Assembly (NCBI GenBank): GCA_003154135.1 | Contig: PMCN01000058.1 | Location: 597 to 11,326, forward strand | DNA: 10,730 nt | Reading direction: 5' to 3' | Origin: Acidimicrobiaceae bacterium | GTDB taxonomy: Bacteria; Actinomycetota; Acidimicrobiia; Acidimicrobiales; Ilumatobacteraceae | Shown: piece by piece, positions 1 to 6,421 of the stretch | Position numbering within the stretch: position 1 is the stretch's first letter | Layout of the letters: each line of letters starts with the position of its first letter | Program-made: the position numbers and the translations under genes | Notes under the pieces: generated by a model | Told to the model about the DNA's origin: nothing | Databases searched by the model: none | The model's input: only the letters and a program-made list of their open reading frames with translations

Positions 1-326
1 TGGTGCGCGAGTGGGGCATGAGCGACGCCGTCGGCCCGATGGCCTGGAGCGGTCACCAGCAGGTGTTCCTCGGTGAAGACCTCATGACCCAGGGCCGCGA
101 GTACAGCGACGACACGGCGAAGATGATCGACAACGAGATCTTCCGCATCCTCCACGAGCAGGAGCGGCGTGCACTCGAGATCCTCGGCAAGTACCGCGCC
201 GCGCTCGACTCGGTGGCGCAGGAGCTGCTCGACCACGAGACCATCGACGGCGCCGAAGTGGCCCGCCTGGTGCAGGCCAGCCTGGGCGATGCGCCCGCTG
301 CCGCCGAGTCGGTCAGCGCCGACTGA
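1..326 (+). CDS. ftsH: ATP-dependent zinc metalloprotease FtsH, C-terminal end (partial at left edge)
   Basis: This is the last 108 or so codons of FtsH, the membrane-anchored AAA+ protease that degrades misfolded membrane proteins and short-lived regulators. The reading frame is already open at base 1 (bases 1-2 finish a codon and GTG at 3-5 is internal), so the start lies outside the window. The visible part matches the end of the M41 peptidase domain: REWGMSDAVGPMAW, then QVFLGEDL, REYSDDTAKMIDNEI and a helical LLDHETIDGAEVARLV segment, which are typical of actinobacterial FtsH. The AAA+ Walker motifs, the HEXXH zinc site and the N-terminal membrane helices are upstream and cannot be checked. 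After the conserved helix there is a short Ala/Ser-rich tail ending at TGA 324-326. Only 1 bp separates this stop from the stop of the convergent thioredoxin-like gene. Family identity is secure; completeness of the rest is unknown. Confidence 0.94.
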   Translation, partial: VREWGMSDAVGPMAWSGHQQVFLGEDLMTQGREYSDDTAKMIDNEIFRILHEQERRALEILGKYRAALDSVAQELLDHETIDGAEVARLVQASLGDAPAAAESVSAD

Positions 327-327
327 T

Positions 328-789
328 CTACACGGCGCGGCCGTCGTTGCCGAGCTCGGGCTCGGGCGACGCGCCGGGGTGGCGGGCGTCGGCAACTGCC
401 GCCCACAGATCGGTGGCGGTGACGGGGCCGGCGAAGCCGCGGTGCACCACTCCCCGCTCGTCGGCGATGGCCACCAGGGGCACGGCCTGGATGGCGTACT
501 TGCGGTGCAGCGCAGTGCGCGCTCCGAACTCGACGTCGACCACCGACACCTCACGCGACTGCAGCACGGCGGCCTTGCGCAGCACATCGGCGCACGAGTG
601 GCAGGTGGCCGACGAGAACACGACCACGACCCACGGCGTGGTGGCCTCGGGGAAGTCGGCGCGGTCGAGTTGCATCGGCACGTCCATCGACGGCTGCGTG
701 GGAGCTGCCGTGGGCTGCCGGCGGCGCAGCACGAGCCCCACGCCGATGGCGACGGCCACGACGGCCACGGCGACCAGCACCTGCGCCAC
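328..789 (-). CDS. membrane-anchored thioredoxin-fold protein with CHSC motif
   Basis: The 153-residue protein starts with a hydrophobic helix (about residues 3-22) followed by RRR and a Pro/Thr-rich linker. A thioredoxin-like domain covers about residues 40-135: a beta strand WVVVVFSS, the redox motif C63-H-S-C66, and the cis-proline region AVPLVAI (P104), followed by GVVHRGF. The tail of about 20 residues is acidic and Gly/Pro-rich. The family transfers electrons between dithiols and disulfides; the partner here is unknown. The start is GTG at 789-787, two bases after the TGA of the upstream gene, so translation is probably coupled; I see no strong Shine-Dalgarno. It is the third gene of an operon with a glycosyltransferase and a WYFA-repeat protein. 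The cluster of arginines just after the helix argues, by the positive-inside rule, for a cytoplasmic domain, which would be unusual for a TlpA-like protein. The thioredoxin fold is well supported; the specific role is not. Confidence 0.85.
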   Translation of the reverse strand: MAQVLVAVAVVAVAIGVGLVLRRRQPTAAPTQPSMDVPMQLDRADFPEATTPWVVVVFSSATCHSCADVLRKAAVLQSREVSVVDVEFGARTALHRKYAIQAVPLVAIADERGVVHRGFAGPVTATDLWAAVADARHPGASPEPELGNDGRAV

Positions 790-791
790 GG

Positions 792-2240
792 TCAGCCCGG
801 GAGCGCCAGCGAGCCGGAGCGGCCGCGCAGGTTGGCGCCGCGGGGCAGCAGCCGCTCGACGATGATGCGCTGCGTGGACTCGACGATGAGCGGCACGCCG
901 AGCGCCGCTGCGTTGTCGGGGATGGCGATGGTGGTGACGCCGGCCTTCGGCAGCGGCAGGTTCTCGAGGCCGGGCACCGCCACCTCACCGCCGGGTCCGA
1001 GGGCCTTGACGGTGACGGTTCCGTCGACGCCGTCGAGGTTCGACACGACCAGCACGTCGCCGACGGCCTGATCGGTGCCGATGGCCATGCTCCACCGCGT
1101 GTAGCCGGTGAACACGTGCGGTGCGCCGAGCACCACCGTGGTGGCGAAGCCGGTGCCGGCGCGCCGGGTGATGCCTCGCTCGACGATGACGGAGTCGCCG
1201 CCGTCGGTGCTGAACGCCATGCCGTGACGCCCGGTGGGCACCGTACCGAAGTCGCTGGTGGTGAACGACAGCACGTTGCCTGCCGGAATGGTGTCGGTGC
1301 GCACGCCCACGAACGACTGGTCGTCGAGACCCCAGAAGTTGGTGGTGACCGAGACGTCGCCGTCGGTGGGGTTGTAGATGCTGTAGCGCTCGAACGTGAC
1401 GTCGGGACCTGTCTCGCCATCAGCGAACCACCACTCCGACGACAGCGACGGGGAACCGAGGCTGAGCGTGAAGCCCGACCGCTCACCCAGGTAGTGCTGC
1501 GCCCGCGCCACCACGACGCGGCCGCGTGAGGCCGTGATGGTGGCCGCCAGCACCGCCTCGTCCTTGGGCAGGTTGGCCTGCGACACGACGGCCACCGAGT
1601 GGCCCGGCACGGGATAGCCCTGCAGGTTCTGCGGCTGGCGGGTGCCGTCGTTGCTGGCGAAGGTGAAGTTGACGATGGCGTCGTCGGGGAACGGGTTGGT
1701 GATGACGAGGTCTTCGGTGCTGCCGCCGAGCGTGTAGTCGTCGGCGAAGTACCAGTTCGACGACGTGCTGTTCGAGCACGGGCTCACCGCGCTGCCGGCC
1801 GACGAGTCGGCCTGCTGCTCGACGAAGCCGCCGCCGCCGTTGATCTCGACCATCGCCGACAGGTAGCTGCCCTGCGCCTGCAGCGTGGAGAGCTCCTGCA
1901 CGAAGCTGCCCCGCGGCGCGACGGTGAAGGTCGACTCGGCAGGCGCCACACCGTTCGCATCGGTGAAGACGGTGAGGTGCCCGAGCAGCGGCGTGTCGGT
2001 GGGGTTGGCGATGTGCACGGAACCGCCGTCTCCGGTGGCATCGTTGGGCACTCCGCCGCAGAACCACGTGGAGTCGATGAATGCGGCACGGGGTACGAAC
2101 GGCAGGGTGGGTGCGCCGAGGGCGGCGACCGTGGCCGTGGCCGCCTTCGGACCCTTGCCGACGGCACCGAGCGGGAACAGGGCGAGGAGCACGAGCGGCA
2201 GCACCACCACGACGACGAGGGCGGGAAGTCGGCGGCTCAC
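792..2240 (-). CDS. secreted or membrane-anchored WYFA-repeat protein (DUF5719-like)
   Basis: The 482-residue protein has an N-terminal signal anchor or signal peptide (SRR, then a hydrophobic run over residues 7-27) and an otherwise beta-rich, exported-looking sequence. I see four diverged internal repeats that each begin with a Trp signature: STWFCGG (W59), SNWYFADD (W163), SEWWFADG (W270) and TRWSMAIG (W383). Each is followed 18-20 residues later by an Asn-Pro or similar turn (N79-P80, N182-P183, N290-P291, N401-L402). Repeat spacing is about 104-113 residues, which suggests a chain of beta-sandwich domains. Two cysteines, C61 and C155, could form a disulfide. This pattern and the glycosyltransferase neighbour fit actinobacterial DUF5719 proteins, whose function is not known to me. 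The start is GTG 2240-2238, which overlaps the glycosyltransferase stop as GTGA (4-bp overlap). A role in the cell surface, perhaps linked to the product of the upstream glycosyltransferase, is inference from context. Confidence 0.78.
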   Translation of the reverse strand: MSRRLPALVVVVVLPLVLLALFPLGAVGKGPKAATATVAALGAPTLPFVPRAAFIDSTWFCGGVPNDATGDGGSVHIANPTDTPLLGHLTVFTDANGVAPAESTFTVAPRGSFVQELSTLQAQGSYLSAMVEINGGGGFVEQQADSSAGSAVSPCSNSTSSNWYFADDYTLGGSTEDLVITNPFPDDAIVNFTFASNDGTRQPQNLQGYPVPGHSVAVVSQANLPKDEAVLAATITASRGRVVVARAQHYLGERSGFTLSLGSPSLSSEWWFADGETGPDVTFERYSIYNPTDGDVSVTTNFWGLDDQSFVGVRTDTIPAGNVLSFTTSDFGTVPTGRHGMAFSTDGGDSVIVERGITRRAGTGFATTVVLGAPHVFTGYTRWSMAIGTDQAVGDVLVVSNLDGVDGTVTVKALGPGGEVAVPGLENLPLPKAGVTTIAIPDNAAALGVPLIVESTQRIIVERLLPRGANLRGRSGSLALPG

Positions 2241-5200
2241 GACGCGTCACCGCCCTGGTCGGGCGCGGCCGGGGCATCGACGATGGTGAGCGGGTCGGAC
2301 CCGGTCTCGGCCCAGAACGGGTCGTCGCCCTCGTCGGACCACGATGGTTCGGGCCCATCGTCGGCCGCCGGCGGGGGAAGCACGAGGGGCTCGATGGGGG
2401 CCGTGAGGTCGGCGACGGGCGAGGGGTCGTCGAGGGTGAGCATTCGGCGGCGGACGAGCCAACGCGACGGCTGCACCGTGGACGCCGCCACGGCGAGCGC
2501 CAGCCACATGAGCAGCTGCACCAGCACCCACAGCAGACGAGTGACCGGGGTGTCGTAGTGCAGCGTGGCGGTGCCCGCCGCAGGTACGTCGAAGGCGAGG
2601 GTGGAACCGAACGCGCGCCGTCCCGGCACCGACGCGCCGTCGACGGTGAGCTTCCAGTTCCGGTCGAACGGCACGGCGACGTGCAGCGTGCCCGCTGCCA
2701 CCTTGCCGGTGGCGTCGCCGCGCGCAGGCGCGGCGACGGCGAAGGGCGTCGACCCGCGCAGGTCGCTCTGCGCGACTGCCTCGCCACCCGCCTGCTTGCT
2801 GGCTGCGGCACCGGCGCTGGCGAGCACCGAGCGAGTGGGCGTGTACGCGGTGTTCTCGTAGACGATGAAGTTGGGCGGGCGGGTGAGCGGCGACGAGAGG
2901 TCGAGTTGGTCGTCGAGCACGTCGGTGAGTCCGTACGGGGGCGCGAGCGGCGCGCTGATCGTGCCGTTGAAGCCGTCGGCGACGGGCACCACGACGTAGC
3001 GGATGCCGTACTGCGCGAGCAGCCTGCCGCCGCGCAGCGTGTAGCCGCCTGCCATCTTGTGCACCGCGTCGGCCACCTCCTTCTCGACCGTGGAGGGCCG
3101 CCCCGACCAGTAGTCGTGCACGGTGAGCGGACCGTCGTCGGTGATGGCATACCCGACGCCCGGCTGGTACGTGTACGACGCGACGGGGATGGCCCGCGGG
3201 TCGCCGATCCAGAGGATGCGGTAGTCGCCCTCGGGCGGGTTGGTGGAGAACTCCCCCATCACCGATTGCAGCGTGTGCGCGGGCATGTTCCAGCGGCCAC
3301 CGCCCACCGCGAGCAGTCCCGGCACCACGCCGACGGCAACGGCGACGGTGGCGAGCACGCCGAGGGGCTGACGCCAGCCGAACGAGCCAGCTAGCACGTC
3401 GGCGTCGAAGGAGGCGACGATGCAACCGGCCGCCAGCGCAACACCGACCGCGACGGGCACGAGCATGATGCCCGGCTCGGGCATGCGGAACGGCAGCGCG
3501 GACCGATCGTCGAGGATGGCGAGCGCTCCGAAGACGGCAACGAGCCCAGCGGCGCGGACCGCCCACACGAACCGCCACGACCTGGCGAGCAACGGTGCGA
3601 CGAACACCGGCACCAGCAGCACGGTGGCCAACGCGCCGAGGCGGTGCACGCCCACACCCATCTGCACCAGCCGAGCCAGCCCCAGCGACCGCGCCGTGGT
3701 GACCGGCACGCCGACGATGGCGGTCCAACCGGCGCTGCCGGTGAACGAGGCGGCCCACGGCAGGTTGACGAGCGCGGCTGCGAGCGCGGCGACCAACGAT
3801 CCCGCGGCGAGCAGGCCGGCGGTGCGCAGCGTGCCACCGCAGAGCAGCGTGGCCACCGCGAGCACGATGCCGATGCCCACGAGCAGCAGCAGCACCGCCG
3901 GGGCGAGCATGAACGCCAGCGCGGCGACCATCGCCACCTGCGCGAACAGGCGCACCGTGCGGCGAACGGTGACGGGGCGCAGCACCTCGGTGTCGGTGTC
4001 GGCGACCGCACCTTGCGTGTCGATGCCTGCGGCACGCCGCAGCAGGTGCACGAACCATGGCGCGGCGGCGTAGCACACCAGGGCGCCCCACCGTCCGGCC
4101 GACATGAGCTCGCTCGGCAGCGGCACCGCCGCATACACGAGGAGCACCGTGATGCGCGACCGGACCGAGGGGAACACGGTGGCGAGGCGCCAGGCTCCGA
4201 GGTAGCCGGCGAGCAGCAGCCCGACGATGGCGATGGTGTGCAGCAGACCCATATGGAAGAGGGTCACCACGCTGGCGAGGGCGGTGAAGCCGACACCGGT
4301 GGGCACGGCGGAGGATGACCCGAGGCCGTGACCGGACCAACCCGACATGTAGTCGGACCACATGCCGGCCGGGCTCGTCGGGAAGCGCAGGAACTGGCCG
4401 AACTGCGGCACGCCGTCGATGATGAGGTGGCGGCTGCCGATCGCGAACAGCACGAGCACGGCCACCCAGGTGAGCGCGGGTGCACTGCCGGCCGACTGCC
4501 GCCAGCGACGCTCGTTGCCCGCCTCGGGGTCGATGGGGCGGCTGTCGCGGGCACGCATGTAGCCGGCGAGGCGGGCGCTGCCGCGCAGCTGCAACCCGGC
4601 AACTTCGGTGTCGGGCACGTGGCGCAGCGGGGCCACCGTGCGGCGGCGGGCGATGTTGGCCGGCGTGTGCACCACCAGTCCGAGCAGCGCCCCGAGAGCA
4701 GCGATCGCCTGGCGGAAGCGGCCGGTGAGCGCGCTGACCAGCGACTCGACCACGGTGGCGACGACGAGCTGGAGGGTGACCAGCGGCAGCCGGCGGGCAC
4801 CGGTGAGCGTGACGACGCTGCGCATGCGGGCACGCGCAGCGGCGGCCTGCAACGCGAGGTCGGGCCGGCGCTCGGCGAGTGCCTCGCGGTGGCGCGCGCG
4901 GGCGGCGGGCACCACCAGCACGCGGGCGCCGCTGAGGTGCGCGCGCCAGCACAGGTCGACGTCGTCACCCTGGTACTCGATGGCCGTGTCGAACCCTCCG
5001 ATGGTGCGGAACAGGTCGGCGCGCACGAGCAGGCACGCCGACGGCACAGCGAACACGTCGCGCACGGCATCGTGCTGCTCCTGGTCGTACTCGCCGGGCT
5101 CGATGAACGAATCGACCTCGCCGAAGCGGTCGACGCCGAGGCCCACGTGCTGCAGCACCGTCGGCTCGTCCCAGGTGACCAGCTTGGGGCCGACGATGCC

Positions 5201-5554
5201 GGCGTTCGATCGGTAGAGCTCCTCCACCAGCAGGCGGACGGCGCCCTCGTCGAGTGCGACGTCGTCGTGCAGGAAGCAGAAGAACCCGTTGTCGCCCTCG
5301 ACGAGGCGCAGCACCTCGTTCGACGCGGTGCCGAAGCCGGGGTTCCCACCGACGGCGCGAACGAAGGCCCCCGGCACGTGGGCACGGATGCGCGCCGGCA
5401 GCTCGCCCGGCTCGCCGGCCACCAGGAACAGGTGCTTCAGGTTGCCGTAGTCCTGCCGGGCCAGCCCCTCGAGCACCTCGTCGAACCACTCACCGGGGTC
5501 GTGCACCACCATCACTGCCACGACGGGCGGTGCGATCTGCTCGGCGGGTTCCAC
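2237..5554 (-). CDS. large family-2 glycosyltransferase fused to a polytopic membrane (GT-C-like) region
   Basis: The 1105-residue protein has an N-terminal GT-A/GT2 catalytic domain (about residues 10-235): VVAVMVVHD at the start of the fold, GGNPGFGTASN, the metal-binding HDDV (96-99), PSACLLVRADLF, and GDDVDLCWRA (196-205), which supplies the general-base Asp of the ED-type motif. From about residue 255 it becomes hydrophobic, with a large multi-helix region between about 360 and 750. Next comes a soluble stretch, probably outside the membrane, including YGIRYVVVPV and WKLTVDGASVPG, resembling the C-terminal domains of YfhO/AftD-like GT-C proteins. It ends with one more helix, an RRR stop and an acidic Pro-rich tail. 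It probably transfers a sugar to a lipid-linked or cell-wall acceptor; donor and acceptor are unknown. An in-frame TAG four codons upstream limits the start to GTG 5554-5552. A TAGCCT hexamer sits 9 bp before it and no Shine-Dalgarno is visible. It is the first gene of the operon with the WYFA-repeat and thioredoxin-like genes. Confidence 0.86.
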   Translation of the reverse strand: MEPAEQIAPPVVAVMVVHDPGEWFDEVLEGLARQDYGNLKHLFLVAGEPGELPARIRAHVPGAFVRAVGGNPGFGTASNEVLRLVEGDNGFFCFLHDDVALDEGAVRLLVEELYRSNAGIVGPKLVTWDEPTVLQHVGLGVDRFGEVDSFIEPGEYDQEQHDAVRDVFAVPSACLLVRADLFRTIGGFDTAIEYQGDDVDLCWRAHLSGARVLVVPAARARHREALAERRPDLALQAAAARARMRSVVTLTGARRLPLVTLQLVVATVVESLVSALTGRFRQAIAALGALLGLVVHTPANIARRRTVAPLRHVPDTEVAGLQLRGSARLAGYMRARDSRPIDPEAGNERRWRQSAGSAPALTWVAVLVLFAIGSRHLIIDGVPQFGQFLRFPTSPAGMWSDYMSGWSGHGLGSSSAVPTGVGFTALASVVTLFHMGLLHTIAIVGLLLAGYLGAWRLATVFPSVRSRITVLLVYAAVPLPSELMSAGRWGALVCYAAAPWFVHLLRRAAGIDTQGAVADTDTEVLRPVTVRRTVRLFAQVAMVAALAFMLAPAVLLLLVGIGIVLAVATLLCGGTLRTAGLLAAGSLVAALAAALVNLPWAASFTGSAGWTAIVGVPVTTARSLGLARLVQMGVGVHRLGALATVLLVPVFVAPLLARSWRFVWAVRAAGLVAVFGALAILDDRSALPFRMPEPGIMLVPVAVGVALAAGCIVASFDADVLAGSFGWRQPLGVLATVAVAVGVVPGLLAVGGGRWNMPAHTLQSVMGEFSTNPPEGDYRILWIGDPRAIPVASYTYQPGVGYAITDDGPLTVHDYWSGRPSTVEKEVADAVHKMAGGYTLRGGRLLAQYGIRYVVVPVADGFNGTISAPLAPPYGLTDVLDDQLDLSSPLTRPPNFIVYENTAYTPTRSVLASAGAAASKQAGGEAVAQSDLRGSTPFAVAAPARGDATGKVAAGTLHVAVPFDRNWKLTVDGASVPGRRAFGSTLAFDVPAAGTATLHYDTPVTRLLWVLVQLLMWLALAVAASTVQPSRWLVRRRMLTLDDPSPVADLTAPIEPLVLPPPAADDGPEPSWSDEGDDPFWAETGSDPLTIVDAPAAPDQGGDAS

Positions 5555-5563
5555 GAAGAGACG

Positions 5564-5569
5564 AGGCTA
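5564..5569 (-). promoter_or_regulatory. candidate -10 element for the glycosyltransferase operon (possibly leaderless)
   Basis: Read on the minus strand, TAGCCT (TAnnnT pattern) ends 9 bp before the GTG start at 5554. A transcript starting about 7 bp downstream of the hexamer would begin only 2-3 bases before the start codon. No -35 of good quality and no Shine-Dalgarno are visible. The same layout (TAACCT, then 10 bp, then GTG) precedes the flippase gene. Leaderless genes are common in actinobacteria, but this site is short and could be chance. Confidence 0.35.
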
Positions 5570-5579
5570 GCGGGCACAC

Positions 5580-5664
5580 CCCTCCGCCACGGGTCACCCT
5601 CTGCCTCAGCACACCCTCCGCTGAAGGACACGCTCCGCCCAAGGACCCTCTCCGCTTGAGGACA
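5580..5664. repeat. five tandem imperfect 17-bp repeats in the divergent intergenic region
   Basis: Five head-to-tail units of 17 bp fill 85 bp without gaps: 5580-5596, 5597-5613, 5614-5630, 5631-5647 and 5648-5664. The approximate consensus is CCCTCCGCTGAAGGACA. The CTCCGC core is exact in four units (CTCTGC in the second), and the end of the unit is usually GGACA or close to it. The middle positions vary most. The first two units each match the third at 12 of 17 positions. The array lies between the divergent starts of the glycosyltransferase operon (5554, minus) and the helical Lys-rich protein (5755, plus), and ends 6 bp before the inverted repeat over the latter's promoter. It has no open reading frame of its own. 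It could be a set of regulator binding sites or a slippage product; the sequence alone does not decide. Confidence 0.8.
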
Positions 5665-5669
5665 CGGGC

Positions 5670-5693
5670 GAGTGCTTGCAATAGTTAGCACTC
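5670..5693. promoter_or_regulatory. inverted-repeat operator made of CIRCE-type half sites
   Basis: The 7-bp arms GAGTGCT (5670-5676) and AGCACTC (5687-5693) are perfect reverse complements with a 10-bp spacer. The right arm extends to TTAGCACTC (5685-5693), which is identical to the left half of the HrcA-binding CIRCE element (TTAGCACTC-N9-GAGTGCTAA). The halves here are in the opposite order to a classical CIRCE. The repeat covers the -35 hexamer and most of the spacer of the promoter at 5676-5704, so a bound protein would be expected to block RNA polymerase. The dyad is seen directly; the identity of the regulator is inference. Confidence 0.6.
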
Positions 5694-5704
5694 TGCGGTA
5701 TGAT
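5676..5704 (+). promoter_or_regulatory. sigma70-type promoter for the helical Lys/Ala-rich protein
   Basis: TTGCAA (5676-5681) is separated by exactly 17 bp from TATGAT (5699-5704), close to the housekeeping consensus TTGACA-N17-TATAAT. The expected transcription start is near 5711, giving a leader of about 44 nt before the ATG at 5755. This is the best promoter match in the window, and the only AT-rich patch in the intergenic region. It is embedded in the inverted repeat at 5670-5693. Confidence 0.75.
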
Positions 5705-5740
5705 GCAATCACTCCCCGATCCACCGATCGTCACTCCAGC

Positions 5741-5746
5741 AAAGGA
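5741..5746 (+). promoter_or_regulatory. ribosome binding site of the helical Lys/Ala-rich protein
   Basis: AAAGGA lies 8 bases before the ATG at 5755-5757. It fixes the start of this gene and is the clearest Shine-Dalgarno sequence in the window; the other complete genes show none or only weak ones. Confidence 0.75.
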
Positions 5747-5754
5747 CCTCCACC

Positions 5755-6411
5755 ATGGCCGCCACCAAGCCCGCCACCACCAAGCCCCGCACCACCAAGT
5801 CGGCCAGCAAGTCGGCCCCGAAGCCCGCGACGAAAGCCGCAGCCCACAAGGCCGCAACCCCCAAGGCCGCAACCCCCAAGACCGCAGCCCACACGACCGC
5901 AACCCCCAAGGTCGCCGCCCACAAGCCTGCAGCGAAGTCGAGCCGTGGATTCGGCTTCCCGGCGCTCGACTTCTCCAAGCTCGACCTGTCGAAGCTCTCC
6001 GGCTTCGACTGGAGCAAGATGTCGACGATCGACCCCGCCCAGCTCGCCGACCGCTTCGCCGGCATGGACGACAAGCTCGTCAGCGCCGTGCGCGACGCCG
6101 CCTACATCACCGTCGGCTTCGGCGTGCTGGCCTTCCAGCAGGCCCAGGTGCGCCGCCGCGAGCTCGTCAGCAGCCTGTCGGACAAGTTCGGCGCCAGCCG
6201 CACGCAGGTCGACGACCTGCTCGCCTCGTTCGAGGCCCAGCTGCGCAAGTTCGACGGATCACTCGACTCGTTCGAGACCACCCTCGACCGCAAGGTGGAG
6301 CAGGTGAGCGCTCGTCTGCCCGAGCAGGCCGCCTCGTTCGTGGCACAGGCGCACGACGCCGCCAAGGCTGCTCGCAAGCAGCTGCGCGGCCTCATCAGCA
6401 CCGCCGCCTGA
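5755..6411 (+). CDS. phasin-like alpha-helical protein with Lys/Ala/Pro-rich (histone-H1-like) N-terminal tail
   Basis: The 218-residue protein has two parts. Residues 1-62 are a disordered, strongly basic tail of Lys, Ala, Thr and Pro, including seven consecutive pentapeptides such as KAATP and KAAAH (residues 27-61), similar in composition to histone H1 or AlgP-type tails. Residues 66-92 repeat short Asp/Ser-Lys-Leu blocks (DFSKLDLSKL). From about 93 to the end the sequence is helical: MDDKLVSAVRDAAYITVGFG, then AFQQAQVRRREL, and long amphipathic heptad-like stretches to LRGLISTAA. I see no signal peptide or enzyme motif. The shape resembles phasins, which coat storage granules, or HBHA-like helical proteins; the tail could bind DNA, polyphosphate or other polyanions. 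None of these is proved. It is the only gene here with a strong promoter, an operator and a good ribosome binding site, so it may be abundant and conditionally expressed. Its stop is 10 bp from that of the convergent SpoIID gene. Confidence 0.82.
   Translation: MAATKPATTKPRTTKSASKSAPKPATKAAAHKAATPKAATPKTAAHTTATPKVAAHKPAAKSSRGFGFPALDFSKLDLSKLSGFDWSKMSTIDPAQLADRFAGMDDKLVSAVRDAAYITVGFGVLAFQQAQVRRRELVSSLSDKFGASRTQVDDLLASFEAQLRKFDGSLDSFETTLDRKVEQVSARLPEQAASFVAQAHDAAKAARKQLRGLISTAA
5833..5937 (+). repeat. in-frame 15-bp tandem repeats coding K-x-A-x-P/H pentapeptides
   Basis: Seven 15-bp units in phase with the reading frame encode KAAAH, KAATP, KAATP, KTAAH, TTATP, KVAAH and KPAAK. The second and third units (5848-5862 and 5863-5877) are identical at the DNA level, so the copy number may change by slippage without shifting the frame. 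The tract forms the second half of the basic tail. Confidence 0.85.
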
Positions 6412-6421
6412 CACACGCCGT

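Noticed and set aside
350..359. 10-bp palindrome CCGAGCTCGG near the ftsH/thioredoxin junction
   Set aside because: It lies inside the thioredoxin coding region, has no loop or T-run and is expected by chance in sequence of this composition; not a credible terminator.
2247..4952. 901-codon open frame on the minus strand, in a different frame from the glycosyltransferase
   Set aside because: Its translation is Arg/Ala/His-rich low-complexity sequence. It is a shadow of the glycosyltransferase gene caused by high G+C, and the true frame has clear GT2 motifs and membrane helices.
5580..5664. CRISPR array
   Set aside because: The units are contiguous with no spacers, only 17 bp long and imperfect, and no cas gene is nearby.
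5685..5711. A classical CIRCE element with TTAGCACTC as its left half
   Set aside because: Nine bases downstream the sequence (ATGCAATCA) does not match GAGTGCTAA, so the standard arrangement is absent. Only the reverse-ordered dyad at 5670-5693 is supported.
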